Shown here piece after piece: positions 6,389-13,259 of a stretch of DNA of 13,259 nucleotides (its first letter is position 1; each line of letters starts with the position of its first letter). Below the pieces are notes generated by a model that saw nothing but the letters and a program-made list of their open reading frames with translations, was not told the origin of the DNA and did not search any database. The stretch comes from Desulfonema limicola (GTDB lineage: Bacteria; Desulfobacterota; Desulfobacteria; Desulfobacterales; DYRC01). Where the stretch lies: the NCBI GenBank assembly GCA_020718925.1, contig DYRC01000085.1, positions 1 through 13,259 on the forward strand. Direction: 5' to 3'. A program made the translations under genes and the position numbers.

Positions 6389-9300
6389 ATGGCAGACAAT
6401 GTTGTATCGCTGATGGTGAGTCAGATCAACAAATTGCCAACCCGTACCCGTAATATTCTGAAATCAGCGGCAGCTATCGGCAATCAGTTTGATTCTGAAA
6501 TATTGGCATTGATTTCCGAGCAGGACAGGAAAACCGCTTTGAACAATTTGTGGAAAGCCATAGAACAGGGATTGGTGCTGCCATTGGATGATCATTACAG
6601 ATATTCGGAAGAAACAGAAAAAAATCAGGAAAAAGCCATGTTCGTATTCCGGCATGACCGGATACAGCAGGCTGCGTATTCTCTGATACCGGACGCTGAA
6701 AAACCGTCGCTTCATCTTGAAATCGGGCAGTTGTTGTTTGCTAACATTCCCCATGAAAACCGGGAAGACCGGATTTTTGAGATTGTCAATCAGTGGAATG
6801 AAGGGCGGGGATTGACTGAGCGACAGTCGGAAAGAGACGAACTGGCAGGACTGAATCTGCTGGCAGGACATAAGGCAAAAGCGTCAACAGCATATCAGGC
6901 AGCATTCGGATATCTGCGAATCGGCATTGAACTACTGTCGGAAAACAGTTGGGAAAGTAACTATGATCTGACTATGGCTCTGTATGAAACCGCATCCGAG
7001 GCAGCATATCTGAGCGGCGATTTCAATGAAATGGAACGGTTGTCAGAGATCATATTGCAAAAAGCTGAAACATTGCTGAACAGGGTGAAGGCTTACGAAG
7101 TCAGGATTCAGGCGTATATCGCACAAAACAGGCTGACAGAAGCGACAGGAATCGGATTGCAGGTTCTGAAACTGTTCGACGTTGAAATTCCTGAGAAATC
7201 CACCAGAGCGGATGTCATACTCAGGGTGGAAAAGTTGAAAGCCGATATGTCCGGCACACAGATTGAGGATCTGCTGTATCTGCCGGAAGTAACTGATCCT
7301 ACATATCTGACGGTCGGAAGAATCCTTGCGAATGTGGCTGCTGTTTTTTATTTTATCAATCCGGAACTGTATTCGCTGACAGCGATTGCCCATGTAGCCA
7401 TTTCGGTAAAACACGGCAATGCATCTTATTCGACTTATGCTTATGCGTCTTACGGGCGTACTCTCTGCATATTGGGAGATATTGAGACCGGTTATCAGTT
7501 CGGTCAGCTTGCATTGAAACTCTTGGAAAGGTTTGAATCCAAAGAACTCAGAACCAAAGTGATCTTCATGGTTAATTATTTCGTGAACCACTGGAAAGAG
7601 CATGGAAGGGAAACCATACTGAATCTGCTGGAAGCATATCGGAGCGGCGTAGAAACAGGAGATTTGGAATATGCAGGTTACTCTGCTAATACTTATGTCT
7701 GGCACCAGTATTTCATCGGCAGGGAACTGAATATGGTCGAGCTTGAAATGGCAACTTACGGAGCTGCAATATCCCAGTTGCGTCAGGCACATTCTCTTCA
7801 GCGAAGCCGGATACACCGGCAGGCGGTTCTGAATCTGCTCGGAAGAGCGGCAAATCCCTGCCGTCTGATCGGTGAATGTTATGATGAGACGTCCGTGCCG
7901 CAGTCCGGTACCTCGGCAGTAACCATGTTCCACATAGCTTTCAACAAGTTCGTCCTGTGCTGTTATTTCGGAAATTATAAGGAAGCTTTGGAACACGCGG
8001 AAATCGTGGGAAAGTATATCGGCGGTATCGGCGCTCTGAACGTGCCGATGTTTCATTTTTATGATTCGCTGGTACGTCTGGCAGGATATAAAGATGCAGG
8101 ACCTGACGAACAGGCGCGTATTTCGGAAAAAGTATCGGACAATCAGGAAAAGATGAAGAAGTGGGCGCATCACTGCCCGATGAACAATCTGCACAAATGG
8201 TATCTTGTGGAGGCGGAGCGGGCAAGGGTATCGGGAAACGAAGGGGATGCCAGGATATTTTATGACAAAGCCATCGCTCTGGCTCAGGAAAACGAATATC
8301 TGAACGAGGAAGCCCTATCATGCGAACTTGCGGGGCATTATTATCTTGAAATAAAAATTCCGCATACTGCCCGATATTATCTTCAGGATGCCTATCATGC
8401 CTATCAGCGATGGGGTGCCGAAGCCAAAGTCAGAGAACTGGGAGAAAAATTTCCTTTTCTTCTGTCTGCCGGAAAAGCCGCACAGATAACGGACAGAACC
8501 ATAACCAAGAGCGGAACCGTCATAAAATCATTTCTGGATACAGACAGTATTCTCAAAGCTTCCCAGACACTTTCAAGCGAAATCGAACTGGGGTATCTGC
8601 TGGAAAAGATCATGAACATCGTGATCGAAAATGCAGGGGCGGAAAAAGGCGTTTTCATTGAAACCGAGAATAATCGTATGATTATTCAGGCAGAAGCGGA
8701 AGTCGGAAAGGTTTTCAATATTCTGAAAGCTGTACCTGCTGAGGAATACGGAAATCTGCCATTTTCCATCATCCGTTATGTTGCCCGCACCCGGCAGCAT
8801 CTGGTGTCAGATAAGATTTCACAGGATCCTGCCTATCTGTCAGACCCCTATATTCAGAAGCATCGCACGAAATCCGTGATCTGTTTTCCGATTCTCAACA
8901 AAGGAAATCTGACCGGAATTATCTATCTGGAAAACAATCTGACCATCGGCGCGTTTACACAGAACCGTTTGCAGATATTGAATCTGCTATCGGGTCAGGC
9001 TGCGATTTCTCTTGAAAATGCCAAATTAGTTAATCATCTGCGCGAAAAAGAACGGTTGAAACGGGATATGGAACTGGCGCGGCAGATTCAGACAGTTCTG
9101 CTTCCCAAAAAACCCGAAATATCAGGATATGATATAGCCGCAAGTTGCGAGCCTGCCGAAGAAGTCGGCGGGGATTATTACGATGTGATTTCTGTCGGAG
9201 GATTTGACTGGATTGTGATAGGCGATGTTTCGGGACACGGCGTTACGGCAGGGTTGGTCATGATGATGGTTCAGACCGCAATTCATACGGTGCTGATTGC

Positions 9301-9778
9301 CAATCCGCAGGTTGCGCCTTCGCAATTACTTCGGATTATCAACCGGACAATCTATGAAAATATCGCAAGAATGGACGAGCAGAAACACATGACTATTGTT
9401 GTGTTAGCCTGCGGAAAAGACGGACATTTCTGCTTTTCAGGTCTGCATGAGGATATGCTGATCCGGCGTACGGACACCGGAAAAATCGAGAATATCAGGA
9501 CAGATGGCATGTGGATAGGGATTGAAGCCGATATTTCGGGACTGCTTTCTGACAGTACGCTGAAACTGGAGTCCGGCGACTGTATGGTGCTTTATACGGA
9601 CGGCATTACCGAGGCGTGGGGACAGGGAATCGGGCTTTTCGGAACAGAACGGCTGATTAAAGTTATAGAATCCTGCGGCGACAAATCCGTGTCTGAAATC
9701 CACGCCGCTGTTCTGCAAGCCCTGAAGCCTTACGAAAAACCCGATGATGTAACGCTGTTTGTGATGAAGCGGGTATAA
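6389..9778 (+). CDS. TPR-GAF-SpoIIE phosphatase: C-terminal part of the interrupted giant gene
   Basis: The ATG at 6389 is only the first in-frame ATG after the TGA. It has no Shine-Dalgarno and is probably an internal methionine. The 1129 residues continue the upstream protein. They begin with the helical region after the ATPase (about 1-100), continue as a long alpha-helical TPR-like superhelix (to about 700), then a GAF domain (about 717-876) and a short coiled coil (LREKERLKRDMELARQIQ). They end in a SpoIIE/PP2C phosphatase (about 900-1129) with metal-binding GGDYYD (D929), IGDVSGHG (D946), TDGITEAWG and PDDVTLF. In the usual family architecture (kinase-AAA-TPR-GAF) the C-terminus is a histidine kinase; here it is a serine phosphatase. 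The output domain is nearly the same as that of the PocR gene upstream. Whether this part is translated alone is doubtful. Confidence 0.88.
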   Translation: MADNVVSLMVSQINKLPTRTRNILKSAAAIGNQFDSEILALISEQDRKTALNNLWKAIEQGLVLPLDDHYRYSEETEKNQEKAMFVFRHDRIQQAAYSLIPDAEKPSLHLEIGQLLFANIPHENREDRIFEIVNQWNEGRGLTERQSERDELAGLNLLAGHKAKASTAYQAAFGYLRIGIELLSENSWESNYDLTMALYETASEAAYLSGDFNEMERLSEIILQKAETLLNRVKAYEVRIQAYIAQNRLTEATGIGLQVLKLFDVEIPEKSTRADVILRVEKLKADMSGTQIEDLLYLPEVTDPTYLTVGRILANVAAVFYFINPELYSLTAIAHVAISVKHGNASYSTYAYASYGRTLCILGDIETGYQFGQLALKLLERFESKELRTKVIFMVNYFVNHWKEHGRETILNLLEAYRSGVETGDLEYAGYSANTYVWHQYFIGRELNMVELEMATYGAAISQLRQAHSLQRSRIHRQAVLNLLGRAANPCRLIGECYDETSVPQSGTSAVTMFHIAFNKFVLCCYFGNYKEALEHAEIVGKYIGGIGALNVPMFHFYDSLVRLAGYKDAGPDEQARISEKVSDNQEKMKKWAHHCPMNNLHKWYLVEAERARVSGNEGDARIFYDKAIALAQENEYLNEEALSCELAGHYYLEIKIPHTARYYLQDAYHAYQRWGAEAKVRELGEKFPFLLSAGKAAQITDRTITKSGTVIKSFLDTDSILKASQTLSSEIELGYLLEKIMNIVIENAGAEKGVFIETENNRMIIQAEAEVGKVFNILKAVPAEEYGNLPFSIIRYVARTRQHLVSDKISQDPAYLSDPYIQKHRTKSVICFPILNKGNLTGIIYLENNLTIGAFTQNRLQILNLLSGQAAISLENAKLVNHLREKERLKRDMELARQIQTVLLPKKPEISGYDIAASCEPAEEVGGDYYDVISVGGFDWIVIGDVSGHGVTAGLVMMMVQTAIHTVLIANPQVAPSQLLRIINRTIYENIARMDEQKHMTIVVLACGKDGHFCFSGLHEDMLIRRTDTGKIENIRTDGMWIGIEADISGLLSDSTLKLESGDCMVLYTDGITEAWGQGIGLFGTERLIKVIESCGDKSVSEIHAAVLQALKPYEKPDDVTLFVMKRV
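9353..9453 (+). repeat. Near-identical DNA block in SpoIIE domain, copy 1b
   Basis: This is the partner of the block at 4128-4228, in the phosphatase domain of the large kinase gene. It covers the segment from YENIARMDEQ to CFSGLHED. Confidence 0.85.
9578..9709 (+). repeat. Near-identical DNA block in SpoIIE domain, copy 2b
   Basis: This is the partner of 4353-4484 in the second phosphatase domain, in direct orientation about 5.2 kb downstream. Confidence 0.85.
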
Positions 9779-9844
9779 AGGTATAGAAGAATAAACAGAA
9801 CCGAATCAGTGTTGAATGGAAACCGAAAGTGTTTGTTCCCGGAA

Positions 9845-12481
9845 TCAGTTGTTTTCTATGAGAAATTTTTCAATATTCATCTGTGTCATATCCGAAATTT
9901 TCAGCAATTGAACCTTTTTGGCAACGCCGTCTTTGATGTTGGCATCAGAATTAAGAATCTGATACGCTTTTTGGAAATCCTCATCTCTGATTACTACAAA
10001 GCATCTGATGTTGAAATTCGGCAATGCGGCAAACAGATTGCGATACCGATCATTAATGGCTGAACCTGCCGTGCCGATTGACGTGGTAACTTCAAATGCC
10101 GCGCATATTGCATCGCCTTTCAGATAGAGCAAATCAATTTCTTTAATCCGTCTGAACGCATTCTTGGGTATGCCGTATCTGACATTATCAAGCATAGGGA
10201 TACTGAGTTCGCCGAATTTTGCAACTTTCTTCTGCTCAGTTTCTCCGATATGCACGGAATAACCCAATTCAGACGCATACTTGCAAAGTACTTCAATCAG
10301 TTCATTGTGTGATAAATTTGAGATGTCTCCGAAAATACCTGTCTGAATATAAGCATTGTCTTTTGCGTTGATTTTTGAGTTCTTTTCTGCTTTAAGCGCA
10401 AAAAAATATTCGGATTTATTCGGTATTTTCTGAAGATCGCACAATCTTTCCAAGACTTTTTCAACAATCTGCATTCCGGGTCTGAATGAATTGACCAACT
10501 GCGTATATATCAGATTTAAAACCTCATCCATTGTTGCACGGCGATGCTCTTTGAAATAGCTTTGAATCAGTTGCTCCACCATGACTTCTGCCGGAATATA
10601 ATCCATAGGTCTGACAACATAGCTTTTATGATCCGGCGATAACTGAATCTGATCATGGGAATACCATTTACTTTCTTTTTTGTCATAGTAAAAGTATTTT
10701 CTCAGAAATTCGGTAAAATTATGTCCGCCGATTCTGTGAAGCAGCCCCATTTCGCCAAGATACGGAATCAGACAGGTCATCATGGCATTCTCATCCGCAC
10801 CACCCTGATATTTCAGAAAATTTTCAACCTTTTCTTTCAAATCTGTTTCCTGCTCCGTAGTCAGTTTTGACAGAACTCCGCCGACTTCCAGAACTTTTTC
10901 CTCACGTTTGAAGCTTAAAATAAAATCTCCGAGCATGGACCCCTTGGATCGCTGATGAAGCGTTGTGGTATAATGCTCTATCGGCGGCTGATACACAATT
11001 CCGCGATTGTGGCATTCTTCCGCGCCGGGCAGTCTGAATCCGGCTCTGCGGGCAGCGCGATGCAGAGACATCCATACTCTGAGTTCACGGTTGTGAAAGG
11101 TCATGGTCATCCAGCCGTCTTTTTTCAGCACGCGATGACATTCGTTAAACACCCGATAGAGCATGTCTTCATAATGTTCATGGGATTTTGCACTTGCAAA
11201 GCCGGTATGACGGGATTCCACAGCTTCGTAAGTGTTATCTATCAAGCCTTTGTCAAACCAGACCCACCAGAAATTGCTTAATTCCGAATACTGCACATTT
11301 CCGCCGAAAGGAGGATCGGTAATCACCGCATCAATACTGTTATTCGGCAAAGGCAGTTCATGTGACGACTGATTCAGGATAAAGCATGTGGCGTTATTTT
11401 TAAAATCATCGGATTTATCTGCAAAAACACAGTATTCACCGATGTCTTTATTGGATTGCTCTTTTCCTTTCCGAATAGTGCTTTGTCCTTTTTCATAGCC
11501 CTGATGAAACATTTTCCAAACACTCATTTCATAATGTACATTTGGCATCCAGAAGCCGTGGTGCTGCCAGCCATGCGTGGTGCTGCTCACCATGATAGAA
11601 GTCCATGCAAGTCTGGAACTGAAACAAAATTTAAGCATTTCCCTGACAACAGCATCAGCTTTAACCTTGCCGACAGCTTTAAACAGCTTTGCATTTGCCA
11701 AAAGATTGCGTGTGGTGAACATTTTATAAAAATGAGTAAAACCTTTTTCCTGAAGAGCGTCATCATATTGGCGATCACAATCAGGAACAGCATCTTTCGG
11801 ATACCAGAGGCGTTCTTTTCTGACTATGGACTCAAAGTTCTGCTCAATAGTCAGAGCAAGAGCAATATCATTCTCATCCGCCTCAGCTTCTCCGGTTTTA
11901 TTGCAATCAGGGCAGACATAATTCAGCCGAATCAGTTGATCTTCAAGGCGTTTGGATGATGAGGCATTTACTTTACTGCCGCAATCCGGGCATTGATATG
12001 TGCCGCCGTGCAGTTTTTTTGCAAGTCCGGCAACAACATTCGCATTGCAGGCAGAACAGGAAAACACATTGCTCCACTGATACCACTGGACAATCGCATT
12101 TTCAGAGCCGCAGCTTCGGCATTTTGTCTGATACAGGGTGTTGATCTGATCTCTGACAGCAGCTTCAACCCGTTTGAACGCTTCATCTAATTTATCCAAA
12201 TCAACAGGCGTAACTTCCATTCTTGTGATATACGCCGCAACCGGGTTCAAATCCACAGCGACCACCTTGCGCCGCAGTTTCAAGCCCTCGACTGCCGTAA
12301 CACCGCCGCCGCAGAACGGATCAAGGATAATCTCGCCGGGACGGGTATAATTCCCGATAATATGCTCAAACACATTCCACGGACGCCGTGCAAAGTAGCG
12401 GTGCATTTTATACACCGGCGCATGGCTTTCTGCCTTGACCGGAGCTTCCAAAGCTTTTATTTCATCAGTCATCTTTGTCAT
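9845..12481 (-). CDS. DNA methyltransferase (N6-adenine/N4-cytosine type) with zinc ribbons and nuclease-like C-terminus
   Basis: The 878-residue protein opens with MHRYFARRPWNVF (residues 26-38), then the SAM-binding motif LDPFCGGG (53-60) and VVAVDLNP (73-80). The catalytic motif ITDPPFGG lies at 387-394, so the order is SAM motif first, catalytic motif second. Four CxxC knuckles (C121/C124, C142/C145, C164/C167, C190/C193) lie between them and suggest two zinc ribbons. After the methylase fold (to about 525) come two helical, possibly winged-helix segments (about 540-600 and 628-697). The C-terminal domain (about 725-878) contains KEIDLLYLKGD and AAFEVTT (D783, E797), which resembles the core of a PD-(D/E)XK nuclease, although the usual Lys is Thr799. 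The gene is convergent with the kinase gene. The first ATG is preferred: GGGAGAGG lies upstream at about 12-nt spacing. The target base and site are unknown. Confidence 0.87.
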   Translation of the reverse strand: MTKMTDEIKALEAPVKAESHAPVYKMHRYFARRPWNVFEHIIGNYTRPGEIILDPFCGGGVTAVEGLKLRRKVVAVDLNPVAAYITRMEVTPVDLDKLDEAFKRVEAAVRDQINTLYQTKCRSCGSENAIVQWYQWSNVFSCSACNANVVAGLAKKLHGGTYQCPDCGSKVNASSSKRLEDQLIRLNYVCPDCNKTGEAEADENDIALALTIEQNFESIVRKERLWYPKDAVPDCDRQYDDALQEKGFTHFYKMFTTRNLLANAKLFKAVGKVKADAVVREMLKFCFSSRLAWTSIMVSSTTHGWQHHGFWMPNVHYEMSVWKMFHQGYEKGQSTIRKGKEQSNKDIGEYCVFADKSDDFKNNATCFILNQSSHELPLPNNSIDAVITDPPFGGNVQYSELSNFWWVWFDKGLIDNTYEAVESRHTGFASAKSHEHYEDMLYRVFNECHRVLKKDGWMTMTFHNRELRVWMSLHRAARRAGFRLPGAEECHNRGIVYQPPIEHYTTTLHQRSKGSMLGDFILSFKREEKVLEVGGVLSKLTTEQETDLKEKVENFLKYQGGADENAMMTCLIPYLGEMGLLHRIGGHNFTEFLRKYFYYDKKESKWYSHDQIQLSPDHKSYVVRPMDYIPAEVMVEQLIQSYFKEHRRATMDEVLNLIYTQLVNSFRPGMQIVEKVLERLCDLQKIPNKSEYFFALKAEKNSKINAKDNAYIQTGIFGDISNLSHNELIEVLCKYASELGYSVHIGETEQKKVAKFGELSIPMLDNVRYGIPKNAFRRIKEIDLLYLKGDAICAAFEVTTSIGTAGSAINDRYRNLFAALPNFNIRCFVVIRDEDFQKAYQILNSDANIKDGVAKKVQLLKISDMTQMNIEKFLIENN

Positions 12482-12526
12482 AATTCAGCTTAACCTCTCC
12501 CGCAGCCTCGTAAATTTCTTCTGTAC

Positions 12527-12553
12527 TTTATAATTATATTATAGCAATTACAA
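12527..12553 (-). promoter_or_regulatory. Possible methyltransferase promoter
   Basis: On the minus strand, TTGTAA (complement of 12548-12553) and TATAAA (complement of 12527-12532) are 15 nt apart. Two further overlapping TATAAT matches lie between them (complements of 12538-12543 and 12533-12538). The AT-rich stretch is likely to hold the promoter of the leftward gene, but the exact pair is uncertain. Confidence 0.3.
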
Positions 12554-12606
12554 GAGCTTTTTTCGTTCAAATTGCACTGAGACACAGCAAGGTAAAAAAA
12601 TAAAGC

Positions 12607-12635
12607 TTGACAAAAAGTGAAATTTTTAGGATAGT
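12607..12635 (+). promoter_or_regulatory. Candidate promoter for the toxin-antitoxin pair
   Basis: A perfect TTGACA -35 lies at 12607-12612. GATAGT (four of six matches to TATAAT) lies at 12630-12635 with a 17-nt spacer. It is followed by an AT-rich leader to the ATG at 12719. The 12482-12718 gap is the divergent control region between the methyltransferase and this pair; I see no gene in it. Confidence 0.45.
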
Positions 12636-12718
12636 TATAAATAATTTTCTTAATGGGTAACAGCATGTTTATAAATTGAGCAATAATGAAGATGTCCATT
12701 GATAATGGAGAAAGAGCC

Positions 12719-12970
12719 ATGAAAACCTATCAGTTTGAATCAGTAATCAAAGAGAACGGTATAATCATCTTACCAAATGAAATCAGTAAATTATCTAATC
12801 ATCGGGTAAAGTTGATTCTGGTTGATTTGGAGGCTTTCAGGGCATCTCCGCCGCAGGTATTTTCAGAAATTACCGGACAGTATGCCGCATTGGATGAAGA
12901 GGATTTGGATATTACCGAAATATACAGACAGCGGGAAATCAGCCATGAGCGGGGAATTGTGTTTGCTTAA
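12719..12970 (+). CDS. Antitoxin-like small protein upstream of a PIN toxin
   Basis: This is an 83-residue protein. The ATG at 12719 is preferred to the in-frame ATG at 12686 because GGAG (12707-12710) lies 8 nt before it. The N-terminus (MKTYQFESVIKENGIIILPN) has the short beta-strand character of AbrB/MazE-like or related antitoxin DNA-binding folds. The middle is acidic (ALDEEDLDITEIY), as in the toxin-neutralising tails of many antitoxins. A PIN-domain gene starts about 115 nt downstream on the same strand, which is the usual antitoxin-first order. I do not recognise a specific family with certainty, so the antitoxin call rests mostly on size, composition and neighbour. Confidence 0.6.
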   Translation: MKTYQFESVIKENGIIILPNEISKLSNHRVKLILVDLEAFRASPPQVFSEITGQYAALDEEDLDITEIYRQREISHERGIVFA

Positions 12971-13084
12971 AGCTCATTTTCCTCTGAAGATGAAGAATTG
13001 GATGAATACGCCGATTGTGGATAATCCATAATGCAACTGACGGATAAACGATAACGGATATAAACAGAGGAAAATAGGAATGAG
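12971..13084 (+). other. Gap between antitoxin-like and PIN genes
   Basis: These 114 nt hold no convincing gene. A short ATG-started open stretch (MKNWMNTPIVDNP) ends at 13029 but has no strong support. A longer gap than usual for a tight toxin-antitoxin overlap leaves room for separate translation or a lost antitoxin extension. Confidence 0.35.
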
Positions 13085-13259
13085 ATGACGATGCTGATCT
13101 ATCTTGATACGAATGTTTATTCCCGTCCCTTTGATAATCAGAATAAACCGGAAATTCGGAGTGAAGCTGATGCGTTTATGGATATTGTTTCGGAAATCAA
13201 ATCCGAAAAATTCACCGTACTTTGTTCCGATATTCTGATGTTTGAAGTGTACAATATTC
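13085..13259 (+). CDS. PIN-domain protein (VapC-like toxin), 5' part
   Basis: The gene runs off the window, and 58 codons are visible. The N-terminus MTMLIYLDTNVYSRPFDNQ has the first PIN strand and catalytic Asp (LDTNV) followed by the SRPFD segment seen in one common PIN subgroup. Further on, SDILMFEVYNI resembles the strand and helix bearing the second acidic residue. PIN proteins of this kind are Mg-dependent ribonucleases, usually toxins that cleave RNA. The start may be 13085 or the ATG six bases later (13091); AGGAA at 13076-13080 fits the second spacing better. It pairs with the antitoxin-like gene upstream. Family is confident; toxin role is inferred. Confidence 0.8.
   Translation, partial: MTMLIYLDTNVYSRPFDNQNKPEIRSEADAFMDIVSEIKSEKFTVLCSDILMFEVYNI

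Noticed and set aside
6389..6391. Independent translation start for the TPR-GAF-SpoIIE part
   Set aside because: There is no purine-rich ribosome binding site, and coding similarity appears to continue upstream of it. It is kept only as a fragment boundary.
7043..8194. 383-residue open frame on the minus strand inside the kinase gene
   Set aside because: It is antisense to a well-supported coding region, its translation is rich in Cys, Arg, Phe and Ile without any domain, and it has no good start signal. It is a shadow of the plus-strand gene.
9779..9844. Bidirectional terminator between the convergent kinase and methyltransferase genes
   Set aside because: The 66-nt gap has no stable stem with T-runs on either strand.
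12490..12720. 76-residue minus-strand open frame in the divergent gap
   Set aside because: It spans both promoters and the antitoxin ribosome binding site, has biased AT-rich composition, and shows no recognisable domain.
12822..13031. 69-residue plus-strand frame overlapping the antitoxin-like gene
   Set aside because: It starts inside the better-supported 12719 gene in another frame and lacks a ribosome binding site.

Overview
The window looks like chromosomal DNA from a mid-GC, signalling-rich bacterium. The suggestive features are a PocR-type sensor on a SpoIIE phosphatase, a giant kinase-ATPase-TPR-GAF signalling protein, a small VapBC-like pair with a PIN toxin, and AT-rich intergenic repeat debris. 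Together these recall Desulfobacterota (Desulfobacterales/Desulfonema-like genomes). That placement is inferred from architecture and style; there is no rRNA or marker alignment behind it.

Layout. Positions 1-144 are non-coding and hold short imperfect direct repeats. Positions 145-1069 carry two small plus-strand enzymes, a HAD-type phosphatase and a stand-alone HD-domain (ppGpp-hydrolase-like) protein, 22 nt apart and probably cotranscribed. Positions 1070-1157 hold a long hairpin plus a repeated motif. Positions 1158-3131 encode an FtsK/SpoIIIE DNA translocase that has its membrane, alpha and beta modules but lacks the C-terminal gamma domain. From 3174 to 9778 there is a two-gene plus-strand signalling block: a PocR-sensor SpoIIE phosphatase, then a very large Ser/Thr kinase / AAA ATPase / TPR / GAF protein that also ends in a SpoIIE phosphatase. 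The large gene is cut by one in-frame TGA at 6353-6355, where a tryptophan is expected. A convergent minus-strand gene (12481-9845) encodes a DNA methyltransferase with zinc-ribbon insertions and a nuclease-like C-terminal domain. Divergent from it, 12719 to the window end holds an antitoxin-like protein and the start of a PIN-domain toxin.

How the genes may work together. The two phosphatase modules at 3838-4553 and 9062-9778 are very similar and share nearly identical DNA blocks, so the signalling block looks like two differently sensed inputs (PocR ligand; kinase/GAF/TPR) feeding one output. By analogy with SpoIIE/RsbU phosphatases, that output would be dephosphorylation of a STAS-type anti-sigma antagonist, but no such partner is in the window. 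The right-hand methyltransferase and toxin-antitoxin pair are typical of DNA-modification/defence neighbourhoods.

The best leads are the in-frame stop in the giant kinase, the kinase-phosphatase fusion, the mosaic near-identity between the two phosphatase domains, the gamma-less FtsK, and the possible nuclease domain on the methyltransferase. I see no tRNA, rRNA, CRISPR array or insertion sequence.
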